Source: Sipunculus nudus
Lineage: Eukaryota; Annelida; Sipuncula; Golfingiida; Sipunculidae
Direction: 5' to 3'
Assembly: GCA_026874595.1 (NCBI GenBank)
Contig: CM049316.1
Coordinates: 42,547,695-42,611,694 of the forward strand
DNA length: 64,000 nucleotides
The position numbers and the translations under genes were made by a program. The notes beneath the pieces are model-generated. The model was not told the origin of the DNA, did not search any database, and saw only the letters and a program-made list of their open reading frames with translations. Shown here piece by piece: positions 12,226 through 26,595 of the stretch (its first letter is position 1; the number at the start of each line of letters is the position of its first letter).

Positions 12226-13021
12226 CACTCTTAGACATGCGCCGTAAGTTAACGGTAGTATACCGGCATCCGTCGCTGCCGGTAGTCTACCGTAGAAAAA
12301 CGGTAGGCCGTAATCTGCAGATTACGGTAGGACGTAAAATAACGGTAGACTACCGTACTTTGAGAACTACGTTATCGGGTCAAATTACGGTAGAATACCG
12401 TATTTTCACGGTATTCTCTGTAATAATATTGTGGTTATTAATAATATTATAAAAATATTACATTTCTGGTACTATTATGATTATGTATTATTGTAATATT
12501 ATATATGTAAGTTTATGTATAGATGTGGATGTGGGTGGGGGGCGGGGGGCTGACACTTGATCCTGTGTCACTTTGAATTTGGATTTCACAAATGGCAGGT
12601 ATTTAGATCAGCTAAATAGGAAGGTAAATTGAAGGAATGAGAATGATACGAACAGCAAAAAAAAAGTATATTTAAGGGAAAGCTTTATTATAAAACACAA
12701 CATTACCAATACACTTATTCACAATCAAAAACTCTGAGAAAAACATGATTAAACATGCATAAACGAGTATATAAATGCATCTGTTCATACACACAAACAT
12801 ATTAGGGCGAAATGTAACACAAACTTGTAAGGAGATAAGTGTTTTCACAAGTGTACCTTGGTATTGCATTTTGCAGATTTAAATAAAAAATGCCTTTGAG
12901 TCCCCGTGTCAATCATACAGTCAGTGTGTTGAAGACTCACGTGGTTTTCACAATCAGCCTGTTTAAATTAGACGCGAAAATAAAATAATATATATATATC
13001 ATATATATCATGATATATCTA

Positions 13022-13088
<67 letters not shown>

Positions 13089-14062
13089 CGTCCAAGATGC
13101 CTATATTTGTTGAGAGGTAATTCCAAGTGGAAATTCCTATTCGTCTTATTCATCTGGTCGGTGATGATTGTAATTGTTTTGAATTCTCTGCTTTGGGCCA
13201 AACTCATAGTCTAAAACAGAGAAAATACAAAAAGTATCAGTTACATAAACATGATTTGTGTGTCTGAAATATATCATGTATAAATTATGTATTGAGATTT
13301 AAATAAAAAGATTAACTTGGATATTTTCAATGAGAGACTCAAATACTTAAACAAATATGCAGAGTGTATTTCTAAAATAATCTGAATATTCATTTAAATC
13401 TCACGTAAATGGCACACATGTATTTCCACATGAGTTGAAAAAAAAACAAATTAAAACAAGTATGTACAGCAGTGGTGTTATCATGATGATATAAAAAGGG
13501 CTGTATTTAAATTCGGAAATCATGTAAGCCAATATGTGATATACACGCGGATCCGTTTATCTGCAATATTTTAACTAACAATATATCAACACACCGTTTT
13601 ACACACAACATACAAAATACACAGCACGAACAGTGATACCACCAAACCAGGGATGGTGTGATTTGGAGTAGCCAGTTTTGGTAAAAAATCTTAATTTACC
13701 AAAGAAATATATATAATACGTGCCAATTAAAGATTCCTAAAGTAGTTTGCGAAACAAGGCATAAAGGTAAACTCACCGAAAACATGGGATTATTCGAGAT
13801 TGTACGCCTCTGCGAGCTGCTGGAAATGTCAAAGATGGCGGTGAAAAACCTGAAAACGCCCGGATGTTAACAAAGGAAACGCACGTGCTCGGGGCCCCCT
13901 GGGGTGACCAGATGGTGACAAGGCATGATAAGACCCTGTGCAGGCTCAATTCACGGTAGTCTACCGTTAATCGAGTAAAGTACGGCCGGGCCGTGAAATG
14001 ACGGTACTACCGTGAAAGAAACACGGTACACTACCGTGAAACTACAGCCATGTCTAAGAGTG
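12226..14062 (-). mobile_element. CACTC-ended element, right arm of the palindrome (inverted copy)
   Basis: This is the reverse complement of the left copy and is precisely bounded by the same 14-bp ends. It is separated from the left copy by only 22 bp (12204-12225). The arms differ at scattered single bases and small indels, and the (TA)n tract here (13019-13085) is about 30 bp longer, so the copies have diverged and the palindrome is unlikely to be a simple assembly fold-back. Homology stops exactly at the ends. It carries the same donor, acceptor, YY1-type and AATAAA motifs in mirror orientation (AATAAA on the minus strand at 12684-12689). Confidence 0.75.
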
Positions 14063-15050
14063 CACCAGGACACTCCGAATACCTATCGCTACCCCTGGTT
14101 AGAATATATAAGGGTTAATTGCACAGGTACTGACTACCCACATGCCTTTCCTTTACAACTGATATGATAATGTTAAGTTTAAGTATATGGGAAAATGTAC
14201 AAATCTACGCAAAACAAGCAAATTCATGGAATTTATGTTCTCCGTTTATATGTCCTCCATTGTCTTTGAAGGTCAATACATTACATACCGCCAGACTCTC
14301 GTGACCGATGCACAGTACACCATGACATATATTAGAATAGGGGGTACACCTCTGACCGTCGTTCCGTACGTGTACAATTACTACATCAGGTTATACACGG
14401 CAGTAGCATGTTCCATTCCAAATGACTGTTTGTCCAATATGTTGGAGTTACGCCAACTCTCTTATCTCCGATCCGGTCTGTGTGCTTAAAATGACTAAAA
14501 ACTCTTTCCCGTGTTTATATAGGTCAATACAACTCCCACTCACTCAAACTCATTACATTCCAGGGGAGGTTTTAGAGGGGGCACACGTTGGGCGCGACCC
14601 CTCTCTTTCGACCCAAATTTACCTGCGAAATTAAAAAGTATACTCTTAATAAAAACTAAGTTACCGAGAAGCAGTGCCGGATGTTGCGCCTTGCGCCGCG
14701 TTCTTGCATATATACTTCTGCATACGGGAGTTATGTATAAAGGGAACTATATAGCACTCCTGACTCACATGTCTACCTGTGCCCGGGTGTTGAGCTGCAC
14801 CCCCCCCCCCCCCTCTTTCTGTGAACCCGCCCGTAATATCCAGTCATACAATGTTTGTACACATTCCGTAAGCCGTGTAAGGCGTGTGCTAAATTTCTGT
14901 AACTTACTTTGAAGAGTCACTGGGAATTGTACTGGCGTATTCATCATTTTAATAATTACTGCTGCAATCATTGTTCTCTCCTCCGGGAGAGTATGCGTTC
15001 ATCCTGTTCATGTGTGTGGTTGTTCACATCACAGCTCACCCAGTCATGAA
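14063..15050. other. Intergenic stretch with a MITE-like terminus
   Basis: A CAGGGGAGGTTTTAGAGG-like terminus near 14561 resembles the one near 1118. A C homopolymer lies near 14801-14813. Open frames across 14187-14912 are short, overlapping and without recognisable motifs. Confidence 0.4.
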
Positions 15051-15059
15051 CGGAATCTC

Positions 15060-15300
15060 ATGAAAGTTTCATTTCGGAAACGGGCCAATGAAGAATCGCT
15101 CAGTAGATTTTGGTGTGGACCCTCATCATGATACGGATTCCGGAACGTCCTCAATGAATATTCCCAAATGTATAATCACATGTGCACGAATGAACATATA
15201 AAGGAATGCAAATCAGATTTGGGGATCATCCCACTATAGGGACTTCCCACATGGCGTAAGCTTACATTTTTTAGAATGCAAATTTCTAGTTACTGCTCAA
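15060..15300 (+). repeat. Dispersed repeat shared with 61.43-61.72 kb
   Basis: Blocks such as GATACGGATTCCGGAA, GAATATTCCCAAAT and GCAAATTTCTAGTT occur here in the same order and spacing as diverged counterparts upstream of CCDC115. This shows a dispersed family. No coding capacity is seen. Confidence 0.55.
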
Positions 15301-16191
15301 ATTATTTTTAACCATTTGAACCTGAAGGTATAGCAAATAGACTAAATTTAGTGTTGATTACATGAGACATTTAAAGAATTAAAGAAATGTGTAAAATTCG
15401 ACTTTAAAATTCAACATATTGTGTTTGGACCGGTAAAAATGATAAAAATCGTCTGCTCGCACCATTTTCTTTTGTCTCCAAAGTAAGTATAGAAGAAAAC
15501 TTTTATATGTGGCCTTACTGCTAATGTAACTAATTTTCTGATTCCCCATATTTTAATGACAGGTAGTATCTCGCTGAGTTTAACAAAATTACAACACGCA
15601 GGCATTATATGGAGATGACATTTTCTTTAGGTCGATTGAAATCAATAAAAATGAAAATTATAAATCAGGTGCGTCAATATAAAGGGGGAAGGGGAAGGGG
15701 TATATATCCTCCCCCCCCCCCCCCCCCCCCACCATTTTATTAGCAAGGGGGCGGGGGTGGTCCCCAAAACCCCTGAAGAAAACTTGACGCCATGCATGGC
15801 ACTCTTCTAAATATGCAAGCTTGACCTGGGTAAATCTATATAGGGGAATTAGAGAGTTATAAATTTCAATCTAAAATGATCCTGGGTGGTCACCTGAGCA
15901 GTATATATAGGGTTAATTTAACCTTTACACACGGACACATGCACTTCTGCACGGTTAAGAATATAGTATATAAATATAGGAACATCAACTGCATAACTTC
16001 CCGAATGATGTACTTTAGTCTGCTATACCTGACTACACCTTTTGAGGTATGTTAAATATAAGGCCAATTAACAAAAAGAGCTTCATAAACCAGTTATATA
16101 TGTAAAGTTTTATATATATTAACAGAACTGAAAGGGATGGGCTTGGGCATGGGAACTTGACAGAGCAAAAGGAGAACATGTTTATATATAC

Positions 16192-16245
<54 letters not shown>

Positions 16246-16490
16246 ATATATAAACTTTGAAGGGTATAACGGAGCCTTACAAACAGCTGCATCCTCAGCT
16301 GGGACATATTGTAACCAACCACGTACATATATGTATAACTTTCAAGTGGATTTAACTAACTATACTGGGTCATAACATTGAACATTTGTTATATTTAATA
16401 ATGTTGCTTAAATGTATATATAGTGCTAAGTCATACATATTTAAAATAAGCCCTATAGAGGTTGGATGTGTTAATATGTATGTATAGCAA
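15301..16490. other. AT-rich stretch with C-run and (TA)n tract
   Basis: A C homopolymer interrupted by one A occupies about 15711-15732, next to a G-rich stretch. A (TA)n tract lies at 16189-16242. No gene is supported. Confidence 0.6.
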
Positions 16491-16499
16491 ATGACCCAA

Positions 16500-17150
16500 G
16501 GGTCATGACGCTCAACTGAGCAGGGAGACATTCACAAAAAAAATTTTATCATCTGAATTCCAAATTTTGTAAGAGGTATCCCAATTCAACTAAAGCTGAG
16601 CTCAGAGGATATGGGTAACAAAGACATAATTTTAGGTTTCCAAGGAGTTATTCAGGGTCCTCCCTGGATGCCAAATTAAATATTCTAGGTCCAGTGGTTA
16701 CGATTTTTGCCCTGTTATCAGACAGCTGCATTTTGAAGGTCTCAAAAATAGGGGAAAATGCGTCTAATTTGAAATAAAGCCCAGTTGGCGCCAGCAGTCT
16801 GCAGAAACTGATGTAACACTCCATGATCAATATGCGTGCAAAGAATCATGGTGATCAATGCATTATTTGTTCAGATACTGAAGCTTTTGTGACAAATTTT
16901 TAAGTATTCTGGGTGGGGGGGGGGGGAATCTGAGCCCCATAGCTCGGAGATATGGGTAACTGAGTCTTGATTTCAGGTTTTCAAGGAGATTTTTCTTGGA
17001 TCTCCCTGGATATAAAGTTAGAAGTCTAGGTCCAGTGGTTACGATTTATGCCTGGTTAACGGACGGACAGACAGACAGACATACGGACGGACGCCGGACA
17101 AAGAGTGATTGCTATAGCTCAGATGACTTTCAGTCAGCTAAGCTAAAAAC
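16500..17150 (+). repeat. Non-LTR-like dispersed repeat with internal duplication and GGACGG tail
   Basis: A block beginning GGATATGGGTAACAAAG and ending TCTAGGTCCAGTGGTTACG occurs twice (about 16607-16700 and 16949-17045), so the unit is internally duplicated. It ends in GGACGGACAGACAGACAG and then ATTGCTATAGCTCAGATGA, a tail type I associate with non-LTR elements in mollusc genomes. No reverse transcriptase frame is present; this would be a 3' end only. Confidence 0.5.
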
Positions 17151-17789
17151 TGGGAAAAATATGAACGTGCAGGTTACACTTTAATCAACGATTATATTAC
17201 TACTATGTTGTATTATATTGCCCAAATAATGCTTAGGGACCCCGTTGTTTTTCTCTATGTATTATATGTAGACGAAACAATAATAATTTCATTTGTTTAT
17301 TGAACCAAGCATATACACCGATATCATGGATCTCTCTCCTACTTAGTGTTACCTATATAAATCTGCAAGAAACTAAGTATATATAACCATGCATATACGC
17401 ATACCCTTGCAGACGTTATATATACAACTATATATTCAGACTCGGATTATTAGAAGTATAAGAAGTATACTTGAAGTATTTTTTTTAGTTATTAACGAAA
17501 CACATTTAATGAATATATCCGGGGTCCCAATAATTTGTCGGTCTATACTAGTATATATAACGAATGTATGTTAACTTTTTTGATTATTTTAAATGAGGTA
17601 ATTTTACTGGGAATAGTACTCTCGTTATCGATAGATTGCGGAATCATTGACATATATACACAAAATGTGTTACTGGACCGGAGATATATAGAGAAGTATT
17701 TAATCTGTTTTTCTTTTTCTTCATTCAATGCTGACAAAATGCATGCATATAGATAGATCATGATCGGATTTTAGATCTGATACATGCAT

Positions 17790-17885
<96 letters not shown>

Positions 17886-18278
17886 GTGAGACAATATAGG
17901 GATCTTATTGCACGAGCTTATATATCTCCTGAACAATAAGATCAGACAGTGGGGATCCCTTAACCTGAACATAGAGATATTTATTTCTACGGAACAATGA
18001 TATCCGATCAGAGGGATCCATGGTATCCCATTATCAGAGAGCAATTATTTCTTTCAACTACATTTGAACATAAAAACTGCAGAAATAAGCACAATCTAAA
18101 TAATTTTAACTAATTGCAAGATGGAGGAAGCACAGGTTACCAGTTTGGGAGCTTAAAACCCCACATCTATGACTCTTATATATATAGATGTGTGTGTGTG
18201 TGTGTGTGTGTGTGTACATAGCGTGTTATGGGCACCTGTAAAAGGTCAAAGGGCAAAAGTCAAGATCCCACTCTGCTA
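17151..18278. other. AT-rich stretch with long (TA)n and (TG)n tracts
   Basis: (TA)n with one interruption occupies 17791-17884, and (TG)n lies at 18189-18214. Other sequence is AT-rich without a supported feature. Confidence 0.6.
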
Positions 18279-19333
18279 CACTCAAAAACAGATTGGTTAA
18301 ATATATAAACAATTTAATTTGTTAAGCCAGTTTTGGTTGTTTTAACCAAGATATTGTTTATCTTAACCAATGCATTGTTAAAGTACTAACCAAACCAGTT
18401 GGTTGTTTTGACCAATTTTTATTGGATAACAGAATAAAAATACTGTGTGTAGGTTCAACCAATATATTGGTAAATTGATAACCAAAATATTGGTTACTTT
18501 AGCACACATATATGACCAATTTGGTTGGTTGAGATGATATTGGTTGATTTAACCAACACATTGGTAATTTCAACCAACTTGTAACCAAACTCATTGGTCA
18601 TTTTTACCCATTTTTATTGGTCGAAAGTTTGAACGCATACATTAAACCATTTTTCTTGGTTGAGTTAAACATTGGTTGATTTTATCAACATATTGGTTAT
18701 TTTATCAACTGATTGGTCAAGCACTGACCAAATCAATTGGTCAGTTTTAACATCAGAGACAAAATTGCTCCAAATCAGACACAAGCAATGCAAGCTTCAC
18801 TGGCTGATGGACAAAACGTCTGACTTGTATGCGAGCGTTCACAGGTTCGATTCCAAGACCGGGCGGAATTTGTGTTTCCCCTTGAAACCCACACCAGAGC
18901 AACCCAAAACTGAAGAAGACATACAAGAAGATTCCCAATCAATCTGAAGAATAAAACAACTGAAAAGGGGACTTAAAGTAGCAGTGCACACATAAATATG
19001 TCCACTAGTTTGACCAGTTTGAATTGGTTCATGTGACCAATTTATTATCTGATTTAACCAATTTGTTTTGGTTGACCTCAACCGAAGTACATTGGTTGAG
19101 AATAACCAAATTATTTTGGTCAAACTGACCAATTTTTTGTGGTTTAAATGATCAGTTTTGTTGGTTGCTCTGACCAATATATAGGTTGATATGACCAATA
19201 CCTGTTGTTTGATTACGACCAAAATAAATTGGTTGTTTTAAACAATATATTGTTTGGACATATTTTGACCAATTAAATTCAGCCAGGTTGGATTCAGCCG
19301 GGTTTTTGTTTGATTCAACCAATCTGTTTTTGA

Positions 19334-19336
<3 letters not shown>
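18279..19336. mobile_element. CACTC-ended element packed with TTGGTT/AACCAA motifs, 1058 bp
   Basis: A perfect 20-bp terminal inverted repeat (CACTCAAAAACAGATTGGTT at 18279-18298, its complement at 19317-19336) bounds the element. Almost the whole interior consists of short motifs TTGGTT and AACCAA at irregular 10-30-bp spacing on both strands, so the single strand can pair with itself nearly everywhere. A motif-free core at about 18740-18985 includes a perfect tRNA-type B box, GGTTCGATTCC (18843-18853). There is no transposase. The right end abuts a (TA)n tract. It resembles the palindrome element at 10.4 kb in its CACTC ends and array-like structure. Confidence 0.75.
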
Positions 19337-19396
<60 letters not shown>

Positions 19397-20920
19397 AGGT
19401 CATATTTTTTTGCGGGAATTAAATTTGAAGAGTATACATGGTAAAACTTGGACTCAATTCAAAACAGTTATGTCTCTCAGTGATAGAAAGGCTGGATCCA
19501 ACAATGATAGGAAAATGACAAAGTTCCCGAATACCAGCAAAAGTATGTATATATACATGCATGCATATATTTATGTTTATAATAATAAGGGTCAATTGTA
19601 AATGAACATTTTATGAAAGAATTTACTATATAGGCCTATGTACGTATATTGGGCCCAGTTTGTGTTTTCATCTGAATGCATGAGCAGAAATCCATAAAAT
19701 TACACACAGTCCTGAGCATTGATATAATTGATGGCAATGCCAACTTTGCGTGTTATTTATATATGACAATTTAATAAAATAAATGCATGTATATATAACA
19801 GGTCTATATACTATACAGTAAAGATATTTATTTTAAGGCATAGCCTGTATATACGTGCATGTAGCTGTGTTAAGCATGCAAACTTATACACTGAAAAAAA
19901 GATCATACAATATTTGGCGTTATAACCATGCAAGCTCTGACATGAACCGCCGTGTGTCCTTCACAGAGCACCAAGAAATTATGTACACCTATACGTGTAA
20001 AACGTGATCTGCCGCGAGATCATATTCATATTCAGATCCCCTTGTCGTCTGCTGAAGTCTATATATATGTTCATTTTATTCATTACACCATGGACCTCAT
20101 CGTGATAATTTCATCAATGTCTCTCTTGACGTGTATTTCTGTCTATGTTTTTTATATGGATAAATACTCTTAAAAAAAGTTCATAAATATGTATTTTCAA
20201 TTACAATTGGTAATGGTTGCTATTGAGGCGATGAGTTAATAATTCATTGACTTTTGAAAATTAATATAGTTTCAGGTATAAATAAATACATGTACAGGAA
20301 TTATTTTTGTCTGTTTATGTATCATTTTACCCACTACACATATAAATTATCACCTAAAAACTGTTTCAAAGACAAGCTATATAATATAAGAGGAAAATTC
20401 TGATAAATATAAATTACGGCTTTGACGGATACTACATATTTTATGAATGTTCCCTATATATTTTCTATATTCTACTCAATTGCCCATTTTATATTTACAT
20501 TTTCAAATTGTATATTTAAGTAATAAAGCTAAAATCTTTGTTATAAACAGATACATGTATATGAAGGGCCAATTACATTGCACTTAACATAACTGTAAGT
20601 GTTTATATAATTTAATAAACAAGAAATGACAACAGTAATGATTTTTATAATAAGTTCAAATGATAGGATGATGTATGGTCTATTCAGGGCACTGTGCTAC
20701 TGAAAGAGGAAGACATTAACCACCAGTTATATATAGGAATAACCCGGAATTAAGTTATGACCTAAAGTCTATATAGTAAAGACAATGGAGCAAATCTATA
20801 TGACACTATATATCAATGTTTCCCAATTGTGCCTTTCACTATTTCAAGATATTTTGCATGGATAATAAAATGGTTATTATAACTAATCGAGGCATTTTCC
20901 ATGGCTCAGGTGCATGGTGG
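19337..20920. other. (TA)n tract and AT-rich intergenic stretch
   Basis: (TA)n occupies 19337-19391, directly at the end of the preceding element. The remainder is AT-rich and non-coding to my reading. Confidence 0.5.
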
Positions 20921-20929
20921 CGTTCTGTA

Positions 20930-21110
20930 TATATATATATATATTGTGAATATATATAGAGGCGAAGAGAACCGGAGAGACCGGAGAAAACCACCGGACT
21001 TGGACTGGCTATACTACAACCCATGCACTCTCAACCCTCTGCATCACGGCTATGGCAGGGATCGAACCGGCGACCTTCAGCTCTGAATACCAACACCTAA
21101 GTCATATTCA
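20930..21110 (-). repeat. tRNA-derived SINE, minus strand
   Basis: On the minus strand a perfect polymerase III B box, GGTTCGATCCC (rc of 21058-21068), lies in a tRNA-like head. It is followed by a body with GGTGGTTTTCTCCGG and CTCTCCGGTTCTC blocks that I recognise as common in invertebrate and fish SINEs. A (TA)n tail lies near 20930-20943. The A box is degenerate. The tRNA part is not a functional tRNA gene. Confidence 0.6.
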
Positions 21111-22840
<1,730 letters not shown>

Positions 22841-22859
22841 ATAGGGACCACATGCCGAG

Positions 22860-23665
22860 ATTTACTGGGTGGTCACATTAATCAGTTAGTCGTGTTGGCG
22901 GGGTGGTCATGTTAACGAGTTTGTCGTTTTAGCGGGATATCATTTTTACCAGGTGCATGTGCCAAAAGGGACGTTGTCACTAAAACCAGACCGACTGTTC
23001 AATATGTTTGTATTTTTTTCTAACGGAACCTGTACTTTGTACAAAACATTCCGCTATGGTACAGTATATTTGTAAATCCAGTCTATAGGTTTTTTATTTT
23101 TTTTTATTTCTGAACGCAAGACTCCCACGGGTTATGTTAACGACAGCGACGTCGGGCGTAAAGCAGGAAATTTGGTTTATATAAAGATGGGATGGTTTGT
23201 ATGTGCACATATTTTCGCTTGCGTTAATTCTTCAAACTCAGCTTAATATTTCGATTTCCGGCTGTTAACAATGCTCAAATTGTTAAGTGCTCAAAATGAT
23301 GAGTGACAATTGCAGTACAGTTTTAAGTATGACTTGTGTCATAACTATCAGTCCGTCATTATTGCCTACGGCTATACACTCACTCACATGCATATGTACC
23401 TCGCTTACAGGACCACCCCGTTAACAGGGTCATTTCGTTTACATAACCACATCGCCTACACGACCGTCTCGTTTATACTCATACCCTTCAAGAGGAACGG
23501 ACATTCAGCTGACTTGACCACCTCGATTTCAACCCCCCCCCCTCCCCCACTACCACCCCAACTAGGCTAACTAACCCCCCCCCCACCTCCTCCTTCAACA
23601 CGACCACTCTGCTAACAGGGCCAACCAGCTAACATGACCACCCCGCCAAAATGACCTTTCTGTTT

Positions 23666-23754
<89 letters not shown>

Positions 23755-23810
23755 TAAGCGCTAAGCTAACATGACCACATCGCTAACATGACCATCATGC
23801 CAACACTATA
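22860..23810. repeat. Inverted arrays of a roughly 20-bp CTAACATGACCACCCCG motif
   Basis: Imperfect copies of a motif approximating CTAACATGACCACCCCG run rightwards across 23405-23805 (interrupted by a (TA)n tract at 23667-23757 and C-runs). The complementary form GGGTGGTCATGTTAACGAG runs across 22866-22945. The pair thus forms long inverted subterminal arrays around a unique core, as in some DNA transposons. No transposase is seen. A second copy lies in duplication unit 2 (about 30545-31445). Confidence 0.6.
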
Positions 23811-24206
23811 CATATATACACGTTCCTGCGTCTTCCCCCATGCATGCATGCATGTGGTTAGGTCAGATAAGTATACGTGTATATCAAACACTTGGAATGC
23901 TGTAAGAAAAAAATATGTTGCGGTTAAATTATACAGGTTTGTACAGGAACATATTTGATCTTTGTCCGTTAATTTTATTGAAATTCGGGTTTTAAAATAA
24001 ACTTTTTCTGGGATTCCCCTCTCAAAGTTATGAAGTAACAAACACAGGTTTATTAAAAATCCGAACTGATGAAATTCTAAAGATGGTTATACAGTAAGTC
24101 GACTGAGTTTGTGGCCTTGATCATGTTTACTGCTATAACAATGCAAATAACTGTCTGGTTCAACGTAGACGTGCACGACTCTCTGCATGTGTACTACCAG
24201 ACTGGC

Positions 24207-24208
<2 letters not shown>

Positions 24209-24244
<36 letters not shown>

Positions 24245-24345
24245 GTAATAATAGTAATAATAATATTATTAATAATAATAATAATAATAAATAATAACTG
24301 ATAATAAATAATAAAAATAATATTAATAATAATAATAAAAATAAA

Positions 24346-24381
<36 letters not shown>

Positions 24382-24440
24382 TATTATTATTATTATAACA
24401 ACAATAATGATTATAACACCGATAATAATAATAATAATAA
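24209..24440. repeat. Imperfect (AAT)n array, unit 1
   Basis: Some 230 bp of mostly AAT/ATT trinucleotides with interruptions. The homologous array in unit 2 spans 31855-32140. A (TA)n tract follows at 24541-24585. Confidence 0.9.
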
Positions 24441-24535
24441 TTACGTTTGGTTGATTGTCATTCTTCTTCTATAATCATTTATTATAAAACGACAAAGAGA
24501 GATCGTTGTATGATATATTATATGTATTATCATCA

Positions 24536-24585
<50 letters not shown>

Positions 24586-25604
24586 CATTAATAAAAATGC
24601 ACCAGTTAATTAAACTGCATATGTAATTTTCATTGGTAAACTGCGTGCCTCGATGTCTAAATGCTGACAATGCAAATAACTTTTGGGTTCAGTGATTGTG
24701 TGAGGATGTTAGTGAGTAGGCGTTTATTCTATGTGTTGGAGTTCGCATCAAAACAACCAAAAAAATCTAAGGTATAAAAAATATGTATCAGTAACTATAA
24801 AGGTGCATTTTTTTGTAGCATATATAGTTGTTGTACTTTTTATGAACAGAAGTGATGCCACCAGTAAACACTTTTACACACATATAATATACGTGTAATT
24901 TTGGATGAAGAATATATATTTATATATATATGTGTGTGTGTGTATTATTATTATCATTATTACTATGTCTCTTACACGTATTTATCAACCCCACGACGGA
25001 AAATATGTCCTTTATGTTCTATAAGTATTTCACTCACCGTTAATTGATAACATCAGCATACAGTTTTATGGTCTAACGGACATTTATATACAAATACATA
25101 TAATATGGCATCTCAGGAGGTATACTGTTTAGTGCATCCTTCCAATTGGAAATTCCAGACATTCAGTTTTGCGACAAAATATCCGTCTTGAGTTCCTGTG
25201 CATTGTTCCCGAATACCACGAACTAAATTGGATCATGGTATTTAGGGGGCATATTTCAGGGGCGGATCACAGTTTTAGGAAAAGGAATTCAGGGTCCAAT
25301 CCAGCTTAAGATACTGACAAACCTTAAAGAAAACAGGTTCGGAAAAGGGGAATCCAGGCAACAAAAATTGATCTGAAACCTTTAAAAATGAAGATGGGAG
25401 GATCAGGGTCTGCTTGTCTTTAGACACATGTACAGGCGCAAGGAACTAGAAAATACTTGCCATATAAAATACTTTCATGCACGCACTTCTTTATATATAT
25501 ATATGTACAGTGGAGGAGGGTGAAATTCCTTCTAAATATACATCTGCCCCCTCCCCTCTACCTGTGGCACATTCTACTGACTGTGCATGTGTGTGCCTTA
25601 GCCT

Positions 25605-25651
<47 letters not shown>

Positions 25652-25753
25652 CATGTGAGTGATGTGACATTGTGATTTCATCTTAAAACAACCGCCTCCC
25701 CCCCCCCCCCCGCACACATAAAGCAATAGCGGAATGTACGAAGCCTCGACATA

Positions 25754-25804
<51 letters not shown>

Positions 25805-26550
25805 AGTCATAAATATATACACAAATGTATATATATATATATACGATATATATATATATATGTATGTATGTGTGTATGGTGTGTGAATATATATAGGAGT
25901 GTGTTTAAAATTTCAAGGGCTTGGAAATGATACGGACAGGTTTGGGTTAATAACTCTATTACTTAAGAAGGGGGAAGGGGGCTAATGCACGTGACCCAAA
26001 TTTAGGGTTCTAAATTGTACGTCGGTCAGTGACAGACCAACACCGTGTATCGAATCAGACCGTAACGACGGCACCCTCCACGGCCGACTGTCTCCGTGTA
26101 TGCCGGTGGTTTACCTCACGGCCGTATGCTTTGTAAAATCTGTCAATATGTACTCATGAAGGGTCCGTTCTGGTGGTATACATGTAGTGTTATATAGTAG
26201 TCACATTATGACACATACATATATTCATACAAAGCACATTGATTCACATGGGTAAAACTGCATACACTGTGTATATTTTAACATACATGTGGGATAATTC
26301 ATATCGGTAAATCATACATATAATATACTGCATTAATATAGACTCACCGCACCGATAGAATGAGAAGAGTCGCTCAAAGGCTATTATTTGTTTATTTAAG
26401 TGTATATACGTATAACTCCATGTCTTTCATGGGGCCGCAGATGGGTTTGACATTCGTGCATATATACATGCATGCACATACATACATATAGATATACATA
26501 CATATACGTATATACATTTCACATACATACACACATGCATGCATGCATGC

Positions 26551-26595
<45 letters not shown>

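Noticed and set aside
17721-18044. Long frames with YIYIYI repeats here and at many other places
   Set aside because: They are translations of (TA)n tracts and their flanks; no start context, splice sites or domains support them.
21050-21075. Possible tRNA gene on the minus strand
   Set aside because: Only the B box is intact; acceptor stem and A box do not fit and a SINE body follows.
24209-24440. CRISPR-like or regularly spaced repeats
   Set aside because: The arrays are simple trinucleotide or satellite repeats in an animal genome, without unique equal-length spacers.
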